DNA of 64,000 bases from Nitrincola schmidtii. GTDB taxonomy: Bacteria > Pseudomonadota > Gammaproteobacteria > Pseudomonadales > Balneatricaceae. The stretch covers positions 1 to 64,000 of the forward strand of contig NZ_WBOL01000007.1 of the NCBI RefSeq assembly GCF_008973715.1, read 5' to 3'. The notes beneath the pieces are model-generated. The model was not told the DNA's origin. It did no database searches and saw nothing but the letters and a program-made list of their open reading frames with translations. The translations under genes were made by a program, and so were the position numbers. Shown here one piece after another: positions 1-9,390 of the stretch; the stretch's first letter is position 1, and the number at the start of each line of letters is the position of its first letter.

Positions 1-268
1 ACTATTCTCCAACAAATACCCATTCACTCATCAAAACTGAATCCGTCGAACACATTAAGTGAAATTAGGAAAAAACTAACGAGGAAGATATTCGGCAAAT
101 ATACGCGGTTTTAGAGCAGCGTTTACAACTGTAAAACGTGTAAATATTTTTCCAGTCAAGAATGAATTGTTATTAAAAATAAAAAGGACTTTGAGTTGGT
201 TTTTTGACTTTTAGTTATAGCTTGGCTGCACCCCCTCGTAATTTAAAAACATCATATGGGGAAAGATA
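1..268. other. Non-coding 5' flank of the usp gene
   Basis: No credible reading frame is seen here. The stretch is AT-rich and holds a near-palindrome, CGTTTACA-AC-TGTAAAACG, at 120-138, which could bind a regulator of the stress gene that follows. A GGGGA ribosome binding site sits just before the ATG at 269. I cannot assign a clear -35/-10 pair. Confidence 0.4.
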
Positions 269-700
269 ATGGTCAAAACCTTTATAGTCGGCTTCGATGG
301 CACTGATGCATGCCAACGAGCTTTAGACTTTGCAATTGCCTGTGCTGTGCATCAATCCGCTTCAATCCACCTAGTCCATGTACTCGAATGGTCTCCCTAC
401 AAATTCATGTCCAGTGATGAAATGCGTGAACGACACGAGCGAAAGAAGCAAGAAGTTGCTAGCGCTGAGAAGTTCATCGAACCTATTGTCGAAAAAATGC
501 GCAAGGCTGGTGTCGAAATCACTAGTGAAGTTCAGTACGGCAATCCAACTGAAATTATTTGTGGAATCGCAAAGGGCAAGCCTGATTCGCAGATTTTTGT
601 TGGCCGTAAGGGTGCTTCTAAGCTAACCAAACTATTAGTCGGAAGCGTTGGCATGTCCTTAATTCAGAGCTCTCCGGTGCCTGTCACTATTGTTCCCTGA
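269..700 (+). CDS. Universal stress protein, UspA family
   Basis: This 143-residue protein is a single UspA domain, the usual family size. The N-terminus starts a beta strand followed by an Asp (IVGFDGTD), typical of the fold. Near the C-terminus there is the ATP-binding signature G-2X-G-9X-G-S, visible as GRKG, nine residues, then GS. That places it with the nucleotide-binding Usp proteins rather than the UspA type lacking ATP binding. These are cytoplasmic dimers that help cells survive starvation or other stress; the exact role here is unknown. The start has a good GGGGA ribosome binding site. It stands about 80 bases before a Na+/alanine symporter gene on the same strand, so cotranscription is possible but not shown. 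Confidence 0.9.
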   Translation: MVKTFIVGFDGTDACQRALDFAIACAVHQSASIHLVHVLEWSPYKFMSSDEMRERHERKKQEVASAEKFIEPIVEKMRKAGVEITSEVQYGNPTEIICGIAKGKPDSQIFVGRKGASKLTKLLVGSVGMSLIQSSPVPVTIVP

Positions 701-779
701 AAAAAACACATGCCCTTTTGATTTGACTGTTTTTATACAGTTCCTGGTGTAAGCAGTTCTCTCTACTGGAGATTTTCGG

Positions 780-2297
780 ATGCATAATTTCATATTACGT
801 TTGAGTACGATTGCAATACTTCTTGGCTTTTCTTCACAAAGCGTTGCGCAAAGCGGCGGTCTTGATGAAGCAATCAGTCGTGTTTTTGAGCCCATAGCCA
901 ATCCTATCGTCAATGTTATTTTTTATTCAGTACCCATTGGTGGCGTTCAATTCCCACTCATCGTTGGCTGGCTGGTTATTTGTGGGCTTGTCGCCACTCT
1001 ATTTTTTAAATTTATACAGTTTCGCGGCTTCAAACATGCGATTGATCTCGTTCGTGGCCGCTATTCAAAGCCTGGCGATGCAGGTGAGGTTTCTCATTTC
1101 CAAGCACTGACAACAGCCCTCTCGGGTACGGTTGGCTTAGGTAATATTGCAGGGGTTGCGGTGGCTGTCTCTATCGGTGGTGCTGGGGCAACCTTCTGGA
1201 TGATTCTTGCAGGCTTGTTGGGTATGGCCTCTAAATTTACCGAGTGTATTTTGGGTCAGAAATACCGCAACGAATTACCTGGCGGCAAAGTATCAGGTGG
1301 TCCCATGTATTACTTAGAGCGCGGCCTAAGAGAAGAGCGCAATATGGGCGGCTTGGGCAAATTTTTTGCTGTTGTTTTTGCGATTTGCTGTATTGGTGGA
1401 GCGCTGGGTGGTGGCAATATGTTTCAGGCAAACCAAGCCTACTCTCAAATTGTAAACGTCACGGGTGGTGATGAAAGCTTCTGGGTAGGCAAAGGTTGGC
1501 TGTTTGGTTTACTCATGGCGATAGTGGTTGGCAGTGTCATTATTGGTGGCATTAAATCCATTGGTCGTGTGACAGAGAAGCTAATACCGACGATGGCAGG
1601 TCTATATTTTCTGGCAGGGCTGGTTATTATCGGTGTCAATATTGATATGGTGGGTTGGGCTTTCGGTGAAATTTTCCGAGGTGCTTTTACTGGTGAAGGT
1701 GTTGTGGGTGGTGTGCTCGGCGCCATGATTCAAGGGTTTAGGCGCGCAGCGTTTTCTAATGAGGCCGGCATTGGGTCGGCTGCCATTGCTCACTCTGCAG
1801 CACGCACCAGCGAGCCTGTTTCTGAGGGCTTTGTTGCCTTGCTTGAGCCTTTTATTGATACCGTTGTGATTTGTACGATGACCGCTCTTGTCATCATCAT
1901 TTCGGGTGCGCTGTTAACGGATTTGACTGGGGTTGAATTAACTTCTGCTGCATACGCTACGGTTCTTCCATGGTTTCCTGTGGTGTTGGCTGTTGCTGTC
2001 GTGTTATTTGCGCTATCAACCATGTTCGCATGGTCTTACTACGGGTTGAAAAGCTGGACGTATCTTGTTGGTGAGGGTAAGGCTAAGGAAAATGCCTATA
2101 ACTTTGTCTTCTGCCTATTCATCATTATTGGTGCCAGCATGAGCTTGGGCCCTGTGATTGACTTCTCAGACTCCATGCTGTTCGCTATGGCAATTCCCAA
2201 TATCATTGGTATTTATTTGCTGCTTCCGGTTGTTAAGCGCGAAGTGAACAAATATTGGGCTAAGATTGAAAGTGGTGAGATAGAAAAAGTGAAATAA
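780..2297 (+). CDS. Sodium:alanine (AGCS family) symporter
   Basis: A 505-residue polytopic inner-membrane protein of the alanine/glycine:cation symporter family, which imports alanine or glycine with Na+. The family signature is clear at about residues 110-160: TALSGTVGLGNIAGVAVA, then an FWM motif and GMASKFTE. A second conserved block, RAAFSNEAGIGSAAIAHSAA, lies near residue 325. The first about 23 residues look like a signal sequence ending in VAQS, which some family members carry before the core helices. A GGAG site precedes the ATG. A weak hairpin follows the stop. The substrate could be alanine, glycine or another small neutral amino acid; sequence alone does not decide. Confidence 0.9.
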   Translation: MHNFILRLSTIAILLGFSSQSVAQSGGLDEAISRVFEPIANPIVNVIFYSVPIGGVQFPLIVGWLVICGLVATLFFKFIQFRGFKHAIDLVRGRYSKPGDAGEVSHFQALTTALSGTVGLGNIAGVAVAVSIGGAGATFWMILAGLLGMASKFTECILGQKYRNELPGGKVSGGPMYYLERGLREERNMGGLGKFFAVVFAICCIGGALGGGNMFQANQAYSQIVNVTGGDESFWVGKGWLFGLLMAIVVGSVIIGGIKSIGRVTEKLIPTMAGLYFLAGLVIIGVNIDMVGWAFGEIFRGAFTGEGVVGGVLGAMIQGFRRAAFSNEAGIGSAAIAHSAARTSEPVSEGFVALLEPFIDTVVICTMTALVIIISGALLTDLTGVELTSAAYATVLPWFPVVLAVAVVLFALSTMFAWSYYGLKSWTYLVGEGKAKENAYNFVFCLFIIIGASMSLGPVIDFSDSMLFAMAIPNIIGIYLLLPVVKREVNKYWAKIESGEIEKVK

Positions 2298-2304
2298 ACT
2301 GAAT

Positions 2305-2322
2305 GGGCGTAAGGACGCGCCC
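2305..2322 (+). terminator. Weak hairpin after the symporter gene
   Basis: GGGCGT pairs with GCGCCC around an AAGGAC loop, with one G-T pair. Only a short TT follows, so this is at most a weak or Rho-assisted terminator. Confidence 0.3.
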
Positions 2323-2355
2323 TTCCACTATATTGACCCTAGTGAAATAATTGTA

Positions 2356-2709
2356 ATGCGTAATTACCTGTTTCTTTTTCTTGTAGTTATTTTCCTATCG
2401 TTATTAACGGGCTGTGACAACATGCGTCCAGCACCTATTGAATCTGCATTGTCGCACTTAAGTACTGCAGAGCTGATTGATCGCACAGATACGTCTCTTG
2501 AACGACTTGAATACAGTGATGGAAAGGTAGGCGTTAATCTTGGGCGAGTTGGAATGCGGATGGAATTGCGAACATTACAGTCTTGTTTAGAGCAGCTAGG
2601 CTATTTCAAAGGCCCGCGTTTGGGTATTCTAGATGAGGTAACTATTGACGCCATAGAGCGCTACTTAGAAAACCGCCATACTCTTCTTTTGGAGACTTCG
2701 TCATTATGA
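2356..2709 (+). CDS. Small lipoprotein with a peptidoglycan-binding-like region
   Basis: A 117-residue protein with a type II signal peptide: hydrophobic residues 5-17 and lipobox LTGC with lipidated Cys20. Residue +2 after the Cys is Asp (CDN), which in the E. coli Lol rule keeps lipoproteins in the inner membrane. Residues about 73-107 (LRTLQSCLEQLGYF...GILDEVTIDAIERYL) resemble the peptidoglycan_binding_1 three-helix repeat, with the spaced Leu/Gln, the LGYF turn and the T-x-x-A-I helix. The stop overlaps the start of the LysE-type gene by ATGA, so the two are probably translationally coupled. I do not recognise a named family and infer no function beyond envelope location. Confidence 0.7.
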   Translation: MRNYLFLFLVVIFLSLLTGCDNMRPAPIESALSHLSTAELIDRTDTSLERLEYSDGKVGVNLGRVGMRMELRTLQSCLEQLGYFKGPRLGILDEVTIDAIERYLENRHTLLLETSSL

Positions 2710-3323
2710 GTTTAAGCCTTTGGCTTGCCTTTATTGCTGCTGCTGTTGTCATTGCCATTACCCCAGGACCCGGTTCAGTTCTTGTATTGGCTACGGGGCT
2801 ACGTTATCGCTACAGCTATGTGTTTCGAACTCTATTGGGGCTGGAATTAGCTTTACTGGCTCACCTTGGGATTGTTGCACTTGGCTTAGGCGCACTGCTG
2901 GCGACGTCAAGCACTGCTTTTTTAATCATGAAAATTGTTGGTGCAGCCTACCTGATCTGGTTAGGTATCCAAAAATGGAGAGCAACCGTTAAACCCATTG
3001 ATACAGACCACGTTCACGTTTCCAGAGGGAGTAAACTGTTTAGACAGGGGTTGTTTGTCAATTTGACCAATCCAAAAGCGGTTATCTTTATCGCTGCATT
3101 GGTGCCTCAGTTTATTAATGTGAATGAACCGCAGTTGCCTCAATATCTAATTATTGGAGCAACAATGGTGGGCGTTGATTTAGTGATGATGACAGCCTAT
3201 GCGCTGCTGGCCGGACAGTTCCGGCACTGGTTTCAAAATCCTAGAATGTTGAGCATACAAAATCGTATATTTGGCGGCATGTTTGTAACTGCAGGTGTGT
3301 TTCTGGCGACTTCATCTCGTTAG
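2706..3323 (+). CDS. LysE/RhtB family amino-acid exporter
   Basis: A 205-residue inner-membrane protein of the LysE/RhtB translocator family with about six hydrophobic segments. The N-terminal signature ITPGPGSVLVLATG (about residues 18-31) is the family hallmark, and LTNPKAVIFIAALVPQF (about 120-136) is the second conserved block. Such proteins export amino acids or homoserine lactone-like compounds using proton motive force. The start codon sits within the ATGA overlap with the preceding lipoprotein gene, an unusual partner for an exporter. The substrate is unknown. A second member of the same family lies at 6072-6683; the two are clearly diverged. Confidence 0.88.
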   Translation: MSLSLWLAFIAAAVVIAITPGPGSVLVLATGLRYRYSYVFRTLLGLELALLAHLGIVALGLGALLATSSTAFLIMKIVGAAYLIWLGIQKWRATVKPIDTDHVHVSRGSKLFRQGLFVNLTNPKAVIFIAALVPQFINVNEPQLPQYLIIGATMVGVDLVMMTAYALLAGQFRHWFQNPRMLSIQNRIFGGMFVTAGVFLATSSR

Positions 3324-3490
3324 ACACATCATCACTTAACAAAGCAATTACACCACTGTGCAGACAGTCTTTACAAAACGGTGCACTCTAACCTTTAGCT
3401 TTACGGGTTTATACAAGATTTACATGGACAGCTCAGGTTAGTTTTGGTTTTTGAAAGATAATCATCATAGTCAGTTGTGCATTCCACCTG

Positions 3491-3496
3491 TATAAT
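3491..3496 (+). promoter_or_regulatory. Probable -10 element of ybiT
   Basis: A perfect TATAAT lies 52 bases upstream of the ybiT start and is preceded directly by TG. No good -35 is seen at 17 bases (TAGTCA). The 224-base gap 3324-3547 holds nothing else that I can support. Confidence 0.4.
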
Positions 3497-3547
3497 CGCC
3501 GCTTTTCGTTATGCGATACGACTCGCCCTACTCTTAAAGGTTCTACT

Positions 3548-5137
3548 TTGATCTCTACCGCTAATCTCACCATGCAATTTGGTGCGGCTCCTCTGTTTGA
3601 AAATGTTTCTGTAAAGTTTGGCAATGGCAATCGTTATGGCTTGATTGGTGCTAATGGCTGCGGCAAATCTACCCTAATGAAAATTTTGGGTGGTGATCTA
3701 GAGCCTAGTAGCGGCCAAGTGATGCTCGATGCGCATACGCGTTTGGGTAAACTGCGTCAGGATCAGTTTGCTTATGAAGACTGCACAGTCATTGATACCG
3801 TCATTATGGGACATGAGGCGCTGTGGAAAGTTAAAGCAGAACGAGATCGCATCTACGGGCTTGCCGAGATGTCTGAAGACGACGGCATGGCGGTTGCTGA
3901 GTTGGAGGTCGAATTTGCTGAAATGGATGGCTACACCGCTGAATCTCGTGCGGGTGAGTTACTGTTAGGTTTAGATATCCCAATAGAGCAGCATTTTGGT
4001 TTAATGAGCGCCCTCGCCCCTGGATGGAAATTACGTGTCTTATTGGCACAAGCGCTGTTCTCAGATCCTGATGTATTACTGCTTGATGAGCCGACTAACC
4101 ATTTGGATATCAACACGATTCGTTGGTTAGAAAGTATTTTGGTTGCGCGCAACAGTACCATGGTGATCATTTCCCACGACCGTCACTTTTTGAATCAAGT
4201 CTGTACGCATATGGCAGATTTGGATTACGGTGAAGTGCGTTTGTTTCCGGGTAATTACGATCAGTATATGACCGCAGCAACTCAAGCGCGTGAACGTTTA
4301 CTCAGTGATAACGCCAAGAAGAAAACGCAAATAGCAGAATTACAGAGCTTTGTTAGCCGTTTCTCGGCGAATGCATCCAAGGCAAAACAAGCCACTTCGC
4401 GTGCGCGACAAATTGATAAGATTCAGCTTGATGAAGTAAAACCTTCAAGCCGCGTCAGTCCTTTTATTCGCTTCGAACAACAGAAAAAGCTGCACAGACA
4501 AGCCGTCACCCTATTAGAATTAACTAAAGGTTTCGATGCTAAGCCACTGTTTAATAAATTAAGTATTAAGATTGAGGCGGGTGAGCGTGTTGCGATTATC
4601 GGTCCTAACGGTATCGGTAAAACGACCCTGCTTAATTGCATGGCGGGTAAATTAAAAGCCGATTCGGGTGAAGTGAAATGGACAGACAGTGCCGAGGTTG
4701 GTTATTTCGCTCAGGATCATGCGGATGACTTTAGTAACCCGGCTACGTTGTTTGAGTGGATGTCACAGTGGACTCAGTCTGGTGAACAAGCTATTCGTGG
4801 TGCCTTAGGTCGAATGCTCTTTTCCGGCGATGATATACACAAATCCGTTAAAGTGATTTCGGGTGGTGAGCAAGGTCGCATGCTATTTGGCAAACTGACT
4901 CTCTTAAAGCCTAACGTGATGCTGATGGATGAGCCGACCAACCACTTGGATATGGAGTCGATTGAAGCCCTCAACTTAGCACTGGAAAACTACCCAGGGA
5001 CATTAATTTTTGTCAGTCATGACAGGGAGTTTGTATCATCGCTGGCGACCCGTATTCTTGAAATAACACCGCATGGAATCACAGATTTTAGTGGTAGTTA
5101 CGATGATTACCTTCGCAGCCAGGGAATTCTTAATTAA
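3548..5137 (+). CDS. ybiT: ABC-F family ATPase YbiT
   Basis: A 529-residue soluble ABC-F protein with two nucleotide-binding domains and no membrane segment. Walker A motifs are GANGCGKST (about residues 34-42) and GPNGIGKTT (about 355). Walker B/EPTNHLD occurs in both halves ([11 protein letters not shown] and [10 protein letters not shown]). The linker contains the [20 protein letters not shown] arm seen in E. coli YbiT, and the whole protein recalls YbiT closely from the first residues on. ABC-F proteins bind the ribosomal E site and help stalled translation. The start is TTG with an AAAGG ribosome binding site seven bases upstream; the N-terminus [12 protein letters not shown] aligns with E. 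coli YbiT, so the non-ATG start is sound. Confidence 0.95.
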   Translation: MISTANLTMQFGAAPLFENVSVKFGNGNRYGLIGANGCGKSTLMKILGGDLEPSSGQVMLDAHTRLGKLRQDQFAYEDCTVIDTVIMGHEALWKVKAERDRIYGLAEMSEDDGMAVAELEVEFAEMDGYTAESRAGELLLGLDIPIEQHFGLMSALAPGWKLRVLLAQALFSDPDVLLLDEPTNHLDINTIRWLESILVARNSTMVIISHDRHFLNQVCTHMADLDYGEVRLFPGNYDQYMTAATQARERLLSDNAKKKTQIAELQSFVSRFSANASKAKQATSRARQIDKIQLDEVKPSSRVSPFIRFEQQKKLHRQAVTLLELTKGFDAKPLFNKLSIKIEAGERVAIIGPNGIGKTTLLNCMAGKLKADSGEVKWTDSAEVGYFAQDHADDFSNPATLFEWMSQWTQSGEQAIRGALGRMLFSGDDIHKSVKVISGGEQGRMLFGKLTLLKPNVMLMDEPTNHLDMESIEALNLALENYPGTLIFVSHDREFVSSLATRILEITPHGITDFSGSYDDYLRSQGILN

Positions 5138-5151
5138 GCGTTAAGCCAATT

Positions 5152-5982
5152 TCAGTTAGAAGAACGACTTAAAATCACATCCAACCACCTAGTGGGTAGT
5201 ATGCGTTTAAGAAAACCAAAAAGGTAAGTCGGTGTTGTAACGTAATAGCGCGCTTTGGGTCTTGGGCTTTCCAACGCGTGCTTAAGTGATTTAAAGACTG
5301 ATTCAGGGGGTAAGGTGAACGCCCCTGACTTGGGATCTCCATCCGATAAGCGCTGCATCACTTGCGTATACACGGCTTTGTGTGGGCTGTTTTCGATGAC
5401 GATATTGCGCTTAAATGCAGCTAAGGCATTTTGACGAAAATCACTTTCAACGGGACCGGGTTCTATCAAGCATATATCAATACCACTGCCCTTCAGTTCC
5501 AACCGATAGGTGTCTGTTATGCCTTCGATGGCAAATTTTGACGCATTGTAAGCACCGCGATATTTTAAGGCGACGAATCCTAATACCGATGAGTTCATGA
5601 TAATGCGTCCATGCCCTTGCTGGCGCATGATCGGTAAAATGCGGTTGGTCAGCTCTACCCAGCCAAAAAAGTTACTTTCAAATTGCTGTCGCAATACATC
5701 ACGAGTTAAATCTTCGGCAGCTCCGGGTTGACCGTAAGCACCATTATTGAACAACGCATCCAAGCGTCCACCGGTTTGTTCAAAAACTTCGTTAACAGCC
5801 TGTTGAATGGACTCGGATGAGTCGAGATCCAACTGCAGAGCATTGAAACCATCAGCCTTCAGCGCTTTGACGTCATCGTAATGACGCGCTGTCGCAAAAA
5901 CTTGATAACCGAGTTCCTTTAAGCGAATTGCACAGTGTTTGCCAATGCCGCTTGAACATCCTGTAATCAGAATCGTTTGCAC
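5152..5982 (-). CDS. Short-chain dehydrogenase/reductase (SDR)
   Basis: A 276-residue classical SDR. The Rossmann nucleotide-binding motif TGCSSGIGKH is at residues 8-17, NNGAYG (the NNAG-like structural motif) near 100, a catalytic Ser near 151 (MNSSVLGFV) and the YxxxK pair in YNASKFA at about 165-169. The residues after the second beta strand (TARHYDD) suggest preference for NADP. SDRs of this size with a C-terminal extension act on lipids, sugars or ketones; the substrate cannot be read from the sequence. It converges on ybiT with only 14 bases between stops, and diverges from the LysE-type gene at 6072. Confidence 0.88.
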   Translation of the reverse strand: MQTILITGCSSGIGKHCAIRLKELGYQVFATARHYDDVKALKADGFNALQLDLDSSESIQQAVNEVFEQTGGRLDALFNNGAYGQPGAAEDLTRDVLRQQFESNFFGWVELTNRILPIMRQQGHGRIIMNSSVLGFVALKYRGAYNASKFAIEGITDTYRLELKGSGIDICLIEPGPVESDFRQNALAAFKRNIVIENSPHKAVYTQVMQRLSDGDPKSGAFTLPPESVFKSLKHALESPRPKARYYVTTPTYLFGFLKRILPTRWLDVILSRSSN

Positions 5983-6071
5983 GGTCTGCCTCCCATTTTT
6001 ATGATCAAAAGGATATTATGCCTAAGCTTTTATATCTCAGATATGACAAATGATTTTTTCTGTAGGTAATT

Positions 6072-6683
6072 ATGTCGTTAATGTTGTGGTTTTCGTTGTT
6101 ACTCATTTGTGTATTGGGCGCTATGTCGCCAGGTCCTAGCTTAGCCGTTGTGTTACGTCAAACCGTCAGTAATGGCCGTGCTCATGGTATTTTAGCGGGT
6201 GCTGCACACGCATCAGGTGTGGGTCTTTGGGCCATCGCCACTGTTTGGGGTTTAGGTTTGTTAGTAAGCCAAAACCCTGTGGCATATCAGCTTTTAAGCT
6301 GGCTAGGTGCAGCCTACTTGGTGTGGATGGGTTTTAACGCGTTGCGTTTTGCAGCAGCACCACATTTGCAAGCTGAGGCCGGTGCAAAAGAAAGTTATTG
6401 GAGTGCGATACGCTCAGGTGCACTCATTTCATTATTGAATCCGAAACTTGCAGTCTTTTTTGCAGCTTTATTTTCTCAATTTGTCACAGCAGACCAAACA
6501 TTTCAGACTCAAATTATTATGGTGCTTACCGTCGCTATCGTCGATGGTCTTTGGTATGCACTGGTTGCGTTACTCTTCTCTCAAGCTCATTTACTCACCT
6601 GGTTACGTCGCCACATGAAGCGCATAGAGCAATTAACCGGTGTCGTGTTGATCGGTTTGGCAATACGAGTGGTTCTGCCCTAA
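6072..6683 (+). CDS. LysE/RhtB family amino-acid exporter
   Basis: A 203-residue inner-membrane translocator with the family block MSPGPSLAVVLRQT (about residues 18-31) and LLNPKLAVFFAALFSQF (about 119-135). It has about six hydrophobic segments. It lies 52 bases upstream of the lysine-degrading pair davA-davB on the same strand, so an amino-acid export role linked to lysine or its product 5-aminovalerate is a reasonable guess, but the sequence does not show the substrate. A TAGG ribosome binding site precedes the ATG by a few bases. Confidence 0.88.
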   Translation: MSLMLWFSLLLICVLGAMSPGPSLAVVLRQTVSNGRAHGILAGAAHASGVGLWAIATVWGLGLLVSQNPVAYQLLSWLGAAYLVWMGFNALRFAAAPHLQAEAGAKESYWSAIRSGALISLLNPKLAVFFAALFSQFVTADQTFQTQIIMVLTVAIVDGLWYALVALLFSQAHLLTWLRRHMKRIEQLTGVVLIGLAIRVVLP

Positions 6684-6735
6684 CGTCTTAAAAATAGACT
6701 ATGCTTCAGATGTCTTTTGAATTTGGAGCATCTCT

Positions 6736-7590
6736 ATGCGTTTAGCAGTGGCTCAAATTGCGCCTAAAGCGTTACTTAATAATGATTTGGTACGCTTATC
6801 TGATCTTTGTATCAAGGCAAAACAGCAAGGCGCAGAATTATTACTCACGCCTGAAATGGCACTTAACGACTATGAATTAAAAAAACAAGATCTGGGTCGT
6901 AACGCCTTATTTATTAATACCAGCGAAACACTTCATAAGGTTCAGCAACTGGCTATGCAACATCAGATTGCACTGGTGGTGGGTTTTGCAGAACAAGATG
7001 ATCAAGGTCGATTTTACAATTCAGTAATTTTCATTTCAGCCAATGGGGAATTGTTACAGCACTATCGAAAAGTGCATTTGTACGGTGATCTCGATCGTAG
7101 TCGTTTTGAGCAAGGAAATCAGCTGCTTAAGCCTGTTTTCTATGGTGGATTATACATCAGTTTAGCAATTTGTTATGACATCGAGTTTCCTGAATTGGCG
7201 CGCTTTCATCGGCAACAGGGTTGTGATCTATTGTTGGTGCCTACGGCAAACATGCATCCCTTTCATCAAGTGGCTACCCATATGATTCCCGTCAGGGCAA
7301 TGGAAAATGCCATGGCAATTGCTTATAGCAACTTTGTTGGAATGGGTGATCAGCTTGATTATTGTGGTTATTCATCGATCTGCGCTGCTAATGGCAAGCG
7401 CCTTGCCCTTGCTGATGATAGGCAAGAGGTCTTATTGATTGCTGATATTAACGCATCTGACATACAGCAAATACGTGAAGAGCTGACCTATTTGAATGAT
7501 CGTCGCTTGGATCTGTATCCTTCCTTTGAACATAAAACAAACACAAATAATGATAAAAAAAGTAGCCTTTATGGAGCCGATTATGTCTGA
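6736..7590 (+). CDS. davA: 5-aminovaleramide amidase-like, nitrilase superfamily
   Basis: A 284-residue carbon-nitrogen hydrolase. The catalytic triad is visible as Glu40 (LLTPEM), Lys112 (HYRKVHLYG) and Cys146 (AICYDIEFPE). The blocks YRKxHLxGxLDRSxF and ICYDIEFPExAR agree with what I recall of Pseudomonas putida DavA, which converts 5-aminovaleramide to 5-aminovalerate and ammonia. The downstream gene strongly resembles DavB, which makes that amide from lysine, and the two overlap by eight bases. So davA is the best call; a related amidase acting on another amide is possible. In P. putida the order is davB then davA; here davA comes first. A GGAG site precedes the ATG. Confidence 0.82.
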   Translation: MRLAVAQIAPKALLNNDLVRLSDLCIKAKQQGAELLLTPEMALNDYELKKQDLGRNALFINTSETLHKVQQLAMQHQIALVVGFAEQDDQGRFYNSVIFISANGELLQHYRKVHLYGDLDRSRFEQGNQLLKPVFYGGLYISLAICYDIEFPELARFHRQQGCDLLLVPTANMHPFHQVATHMIPVRAMENAMAIAYSNFVGMGDQLDYCGYSSICAANGKRLALADDRQEVLLIADINASDIQQIREELTYLNDRRLDLYPSFEHKTNTNNDKKSSLYGADYV

Positions 7591-9238
7591 AGCCCCTTTT
7601 TCAATGTTTGGTCCAGATTTTCCTTTTGCTTATGATACCTGGTTGCAGCACCCGAAAGGGTTAGGTTCTATTCCTGAGCAAGCACAGGGAACCAAAGTGG
7701 CGATCATTGGTGCTGGGATTGCAGGATTAGTCTGTGGCTACGAACTGATGAAGCTGGGATTACAACCAATATTTTATGAAGCTGGACGCTTAGGTGGTCG
7801 TTTGCGCTCTGCTCATTTTGATGGCAACGATCAGGTTGTAGCAGAACTTGGAGGGATGCGGTTTCCTCGTTCATCGAGAGCCTTTTATCATTATGTAGAC
7901 GCGATGGGCTTGAACACATCACCCTTCCCTAACCCTTTAACCCCTGCGGCTGGTTCTACCGTTATTGAATTAGAAGGTGAGCGGTTTTATGCCCAAACGC
8001 TAGATGATCTTCCTAATATTTTTCAAGAAGTTGCCAAGGCTTATGACAGTGCTTTAGAGGAAGGTGCACGATTTAGTGAGCTTCAAGATGCGATACTGCG
8101 TCGAGATGCGAAAGCGATTAAAGCTATTTGGAATCCTATTGTGAAACAATGGGATGAACGAACCTTTTATGATTTTATTAGCACTTCTTCAGCATTTAAA
8201 GCACTGAGCTTTCGTCATCGTGAAGTGTTTGGTCAAGTCGGCTTTGGAACCGGAGGATGGGACTCAGATTTTTCCAATACGATGTTGGAAATTTTACGTG
8301 TTAACGTCACCGGTTGTGATACCGATCAACATCTGATTGTCGGGGGTGCAGAGCAGTTACCTCGCCGTTTATGGCAGCATCAACCTGACAAGCTTGATTA
8401 TTGGCCATCCGGTACCTCCCTTCAGTCATTGAACCAAGGTGCACCTCGACCCGGAGCGGCAAAGATCTATCGAAATCCACAAACCGGTGACTTAGCCGTT
8501 ACCGACACACGTGGTTATACAGAAGAGTTCGCTGCCGTTGTTTGTACGTGTCAAAGCTGGCTGTTAACCACGGCCATCGATACTGAAGAAAATTTGTTCA
8601 GCCACCCTTTATGGATGGCGTTAGATCGGACTCGATATATGCAATCGGCTAAAACCTTTGTGATGGTTGATCGTCCTTTCTGGAAAGATAAAAATCCAAT
8701 TACAGGTCATGAGCTTATGTCGATGACCTTAACTGATAGATTAACTCGAGGAACCTACCTTTTCGATCACGGCGAAGGTCAGCCCGGGGTGATTTGCTTG
8801 AGCTATTCATGGATGAGTGATGCACTGAAAGTGCTGCCGCTGGATGCCGAACAGCGCACAAAGTTAGCCTTAAGCGCCCTTGCTAAAATCTACCCTGACG
8901 TTGATATTTCAGAGCATATTCGTAGCAACCCTATCACGATTAGCTGGGAAGATGATCCGAACTTTCTAGGAGCGTTTAAAGGCGCTTTACCGGGGCATTA
9001 TCGTTACAACCATCGAATGTATGGCCATTTTATGCAGCAAGACTTACCAGAGCACCAGCGCGGATTGTTTTTAGCGGGTGATGATGTCAGCTGGACGCCT
9101 GCATGGGCGGAAGGTGCAGTACAAACCGCATTGAATGCTGTCTGGGGTGTGATGCATCAAATGGGAGGTTCCTCAGCGACTGATAACCAAGGTCCTGGTG
9201 ATTATTATCCTGAATGGGGACCTGTTGCATTGGATTGA
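7583..9238 (+). CDS. davB: L-lysine 2-monooxygenase (flavin amine oxidase family)
   Basis: A 551-residue FAD enzyme. The FAD-binding Rossmann motif AIIGAGIAGLVCGYEL is near residue 40, followed by YEAGRLGGRLRS. The N-terminus (MFGPDFPFAYDTWLQHP) and blocks such as VFGQVGFGTGGWDSDF, TRYMQSAKTFVMVDRPFWKD and the C-terminal FLAGDDVSWTPAWAEGAV match what I recall of P. putida DavB nearly residue for residue. The reaction uses O2 to turn lysine into 5-aminovaleramide, CO2 and water. The frame is open further upstream, but the ATG at 7583 has a GGAG six bases before it and gives the family N-terminus, so it is preferred. It overlaps davA by eight bases. No downstream davD/davT is present here. Confidence 0.92.
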   Translation: MSEAPFSMFGPDFPFAYDTWLQHPKGLGSIPEQAQGTKVAIIGAGIAGLVCGYELMKLGLQPIFYEAGRLGGRLRSAHFDGNDQVVAELGGMRFPRSSRAFYHYVDAMGLNTSPFPNPLTPAAGSTVIELEGERFYAQTLDDLPNIFQEVAKAYDSALEEGARFSELQDAILRRDAKAIKAIWNPIVKQWDERTFYDFISTSSAFKALSFRHREVFGQVGFGTGGWDSDFSNTMLEILRVNVTGCDTDQHLIVGGAEQLPRRLWQHQPDKLDYWPSGTSLQSLNQGAPRPGAAKIYRNPQTGDLAVTDTRGYTEEFAAVVCTCQSWLLTTAIDTEENLFSHPLWMALDRTRYMQSAKTFVMVDRPFWKDKNPITGHELMSMTLTDRLTRGTYLFDHGEGQPGVICLSYSWMSDALKVLPLDAEQRTKLALSALAKIYPDVDISEHIRSNPITISWEDDPNFLGAFKGALPGHYRYNHRMYGHFMQQDLPEHQRGLFLAGDDVSWTPAWAEGAVQTALNAVWGVMHQMGGSSATDNQGPGDYYPEWGPVALD

Positions 9239-9240
9239 CA

Positions 9241-9311
9241 AAAAACGAGGCCAAAGTACAGGATACGTATTGTGTATTATTAATACATACTCTTTAGCCT
9301 CGCTTGTTTTA
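9241..9311. terminator. Bidirectional terminator between davB and gntP-type gene
   Basis: CGAGGC (9247-9252) pairs with GCCTCG (9298-9303), extended by AAAG/CTTT after one mismatch. Inside, TGTATT (9274-9279) pairs with AATACA (9283-9288). A runs precede and T-rich sequence follows, fitting the convergent genes on either side. Confidence 0.65.
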
Positions 9312-9390
9312 CAATGCTTACCTTCTATCTGTGCTAGCTTTTACAAAGACTTTATCTAAGTCTTTATCTAAATTCTGTTATGAGTACCTT

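Noticed and set aside
7496-7582. Longer start for the lysine monooxygenase gene
   Set aside because: It would overlap davA by nearly 100 bases; the ATG at 7583 has a well-placed GGAG and gives the DavB-like N-terminus.
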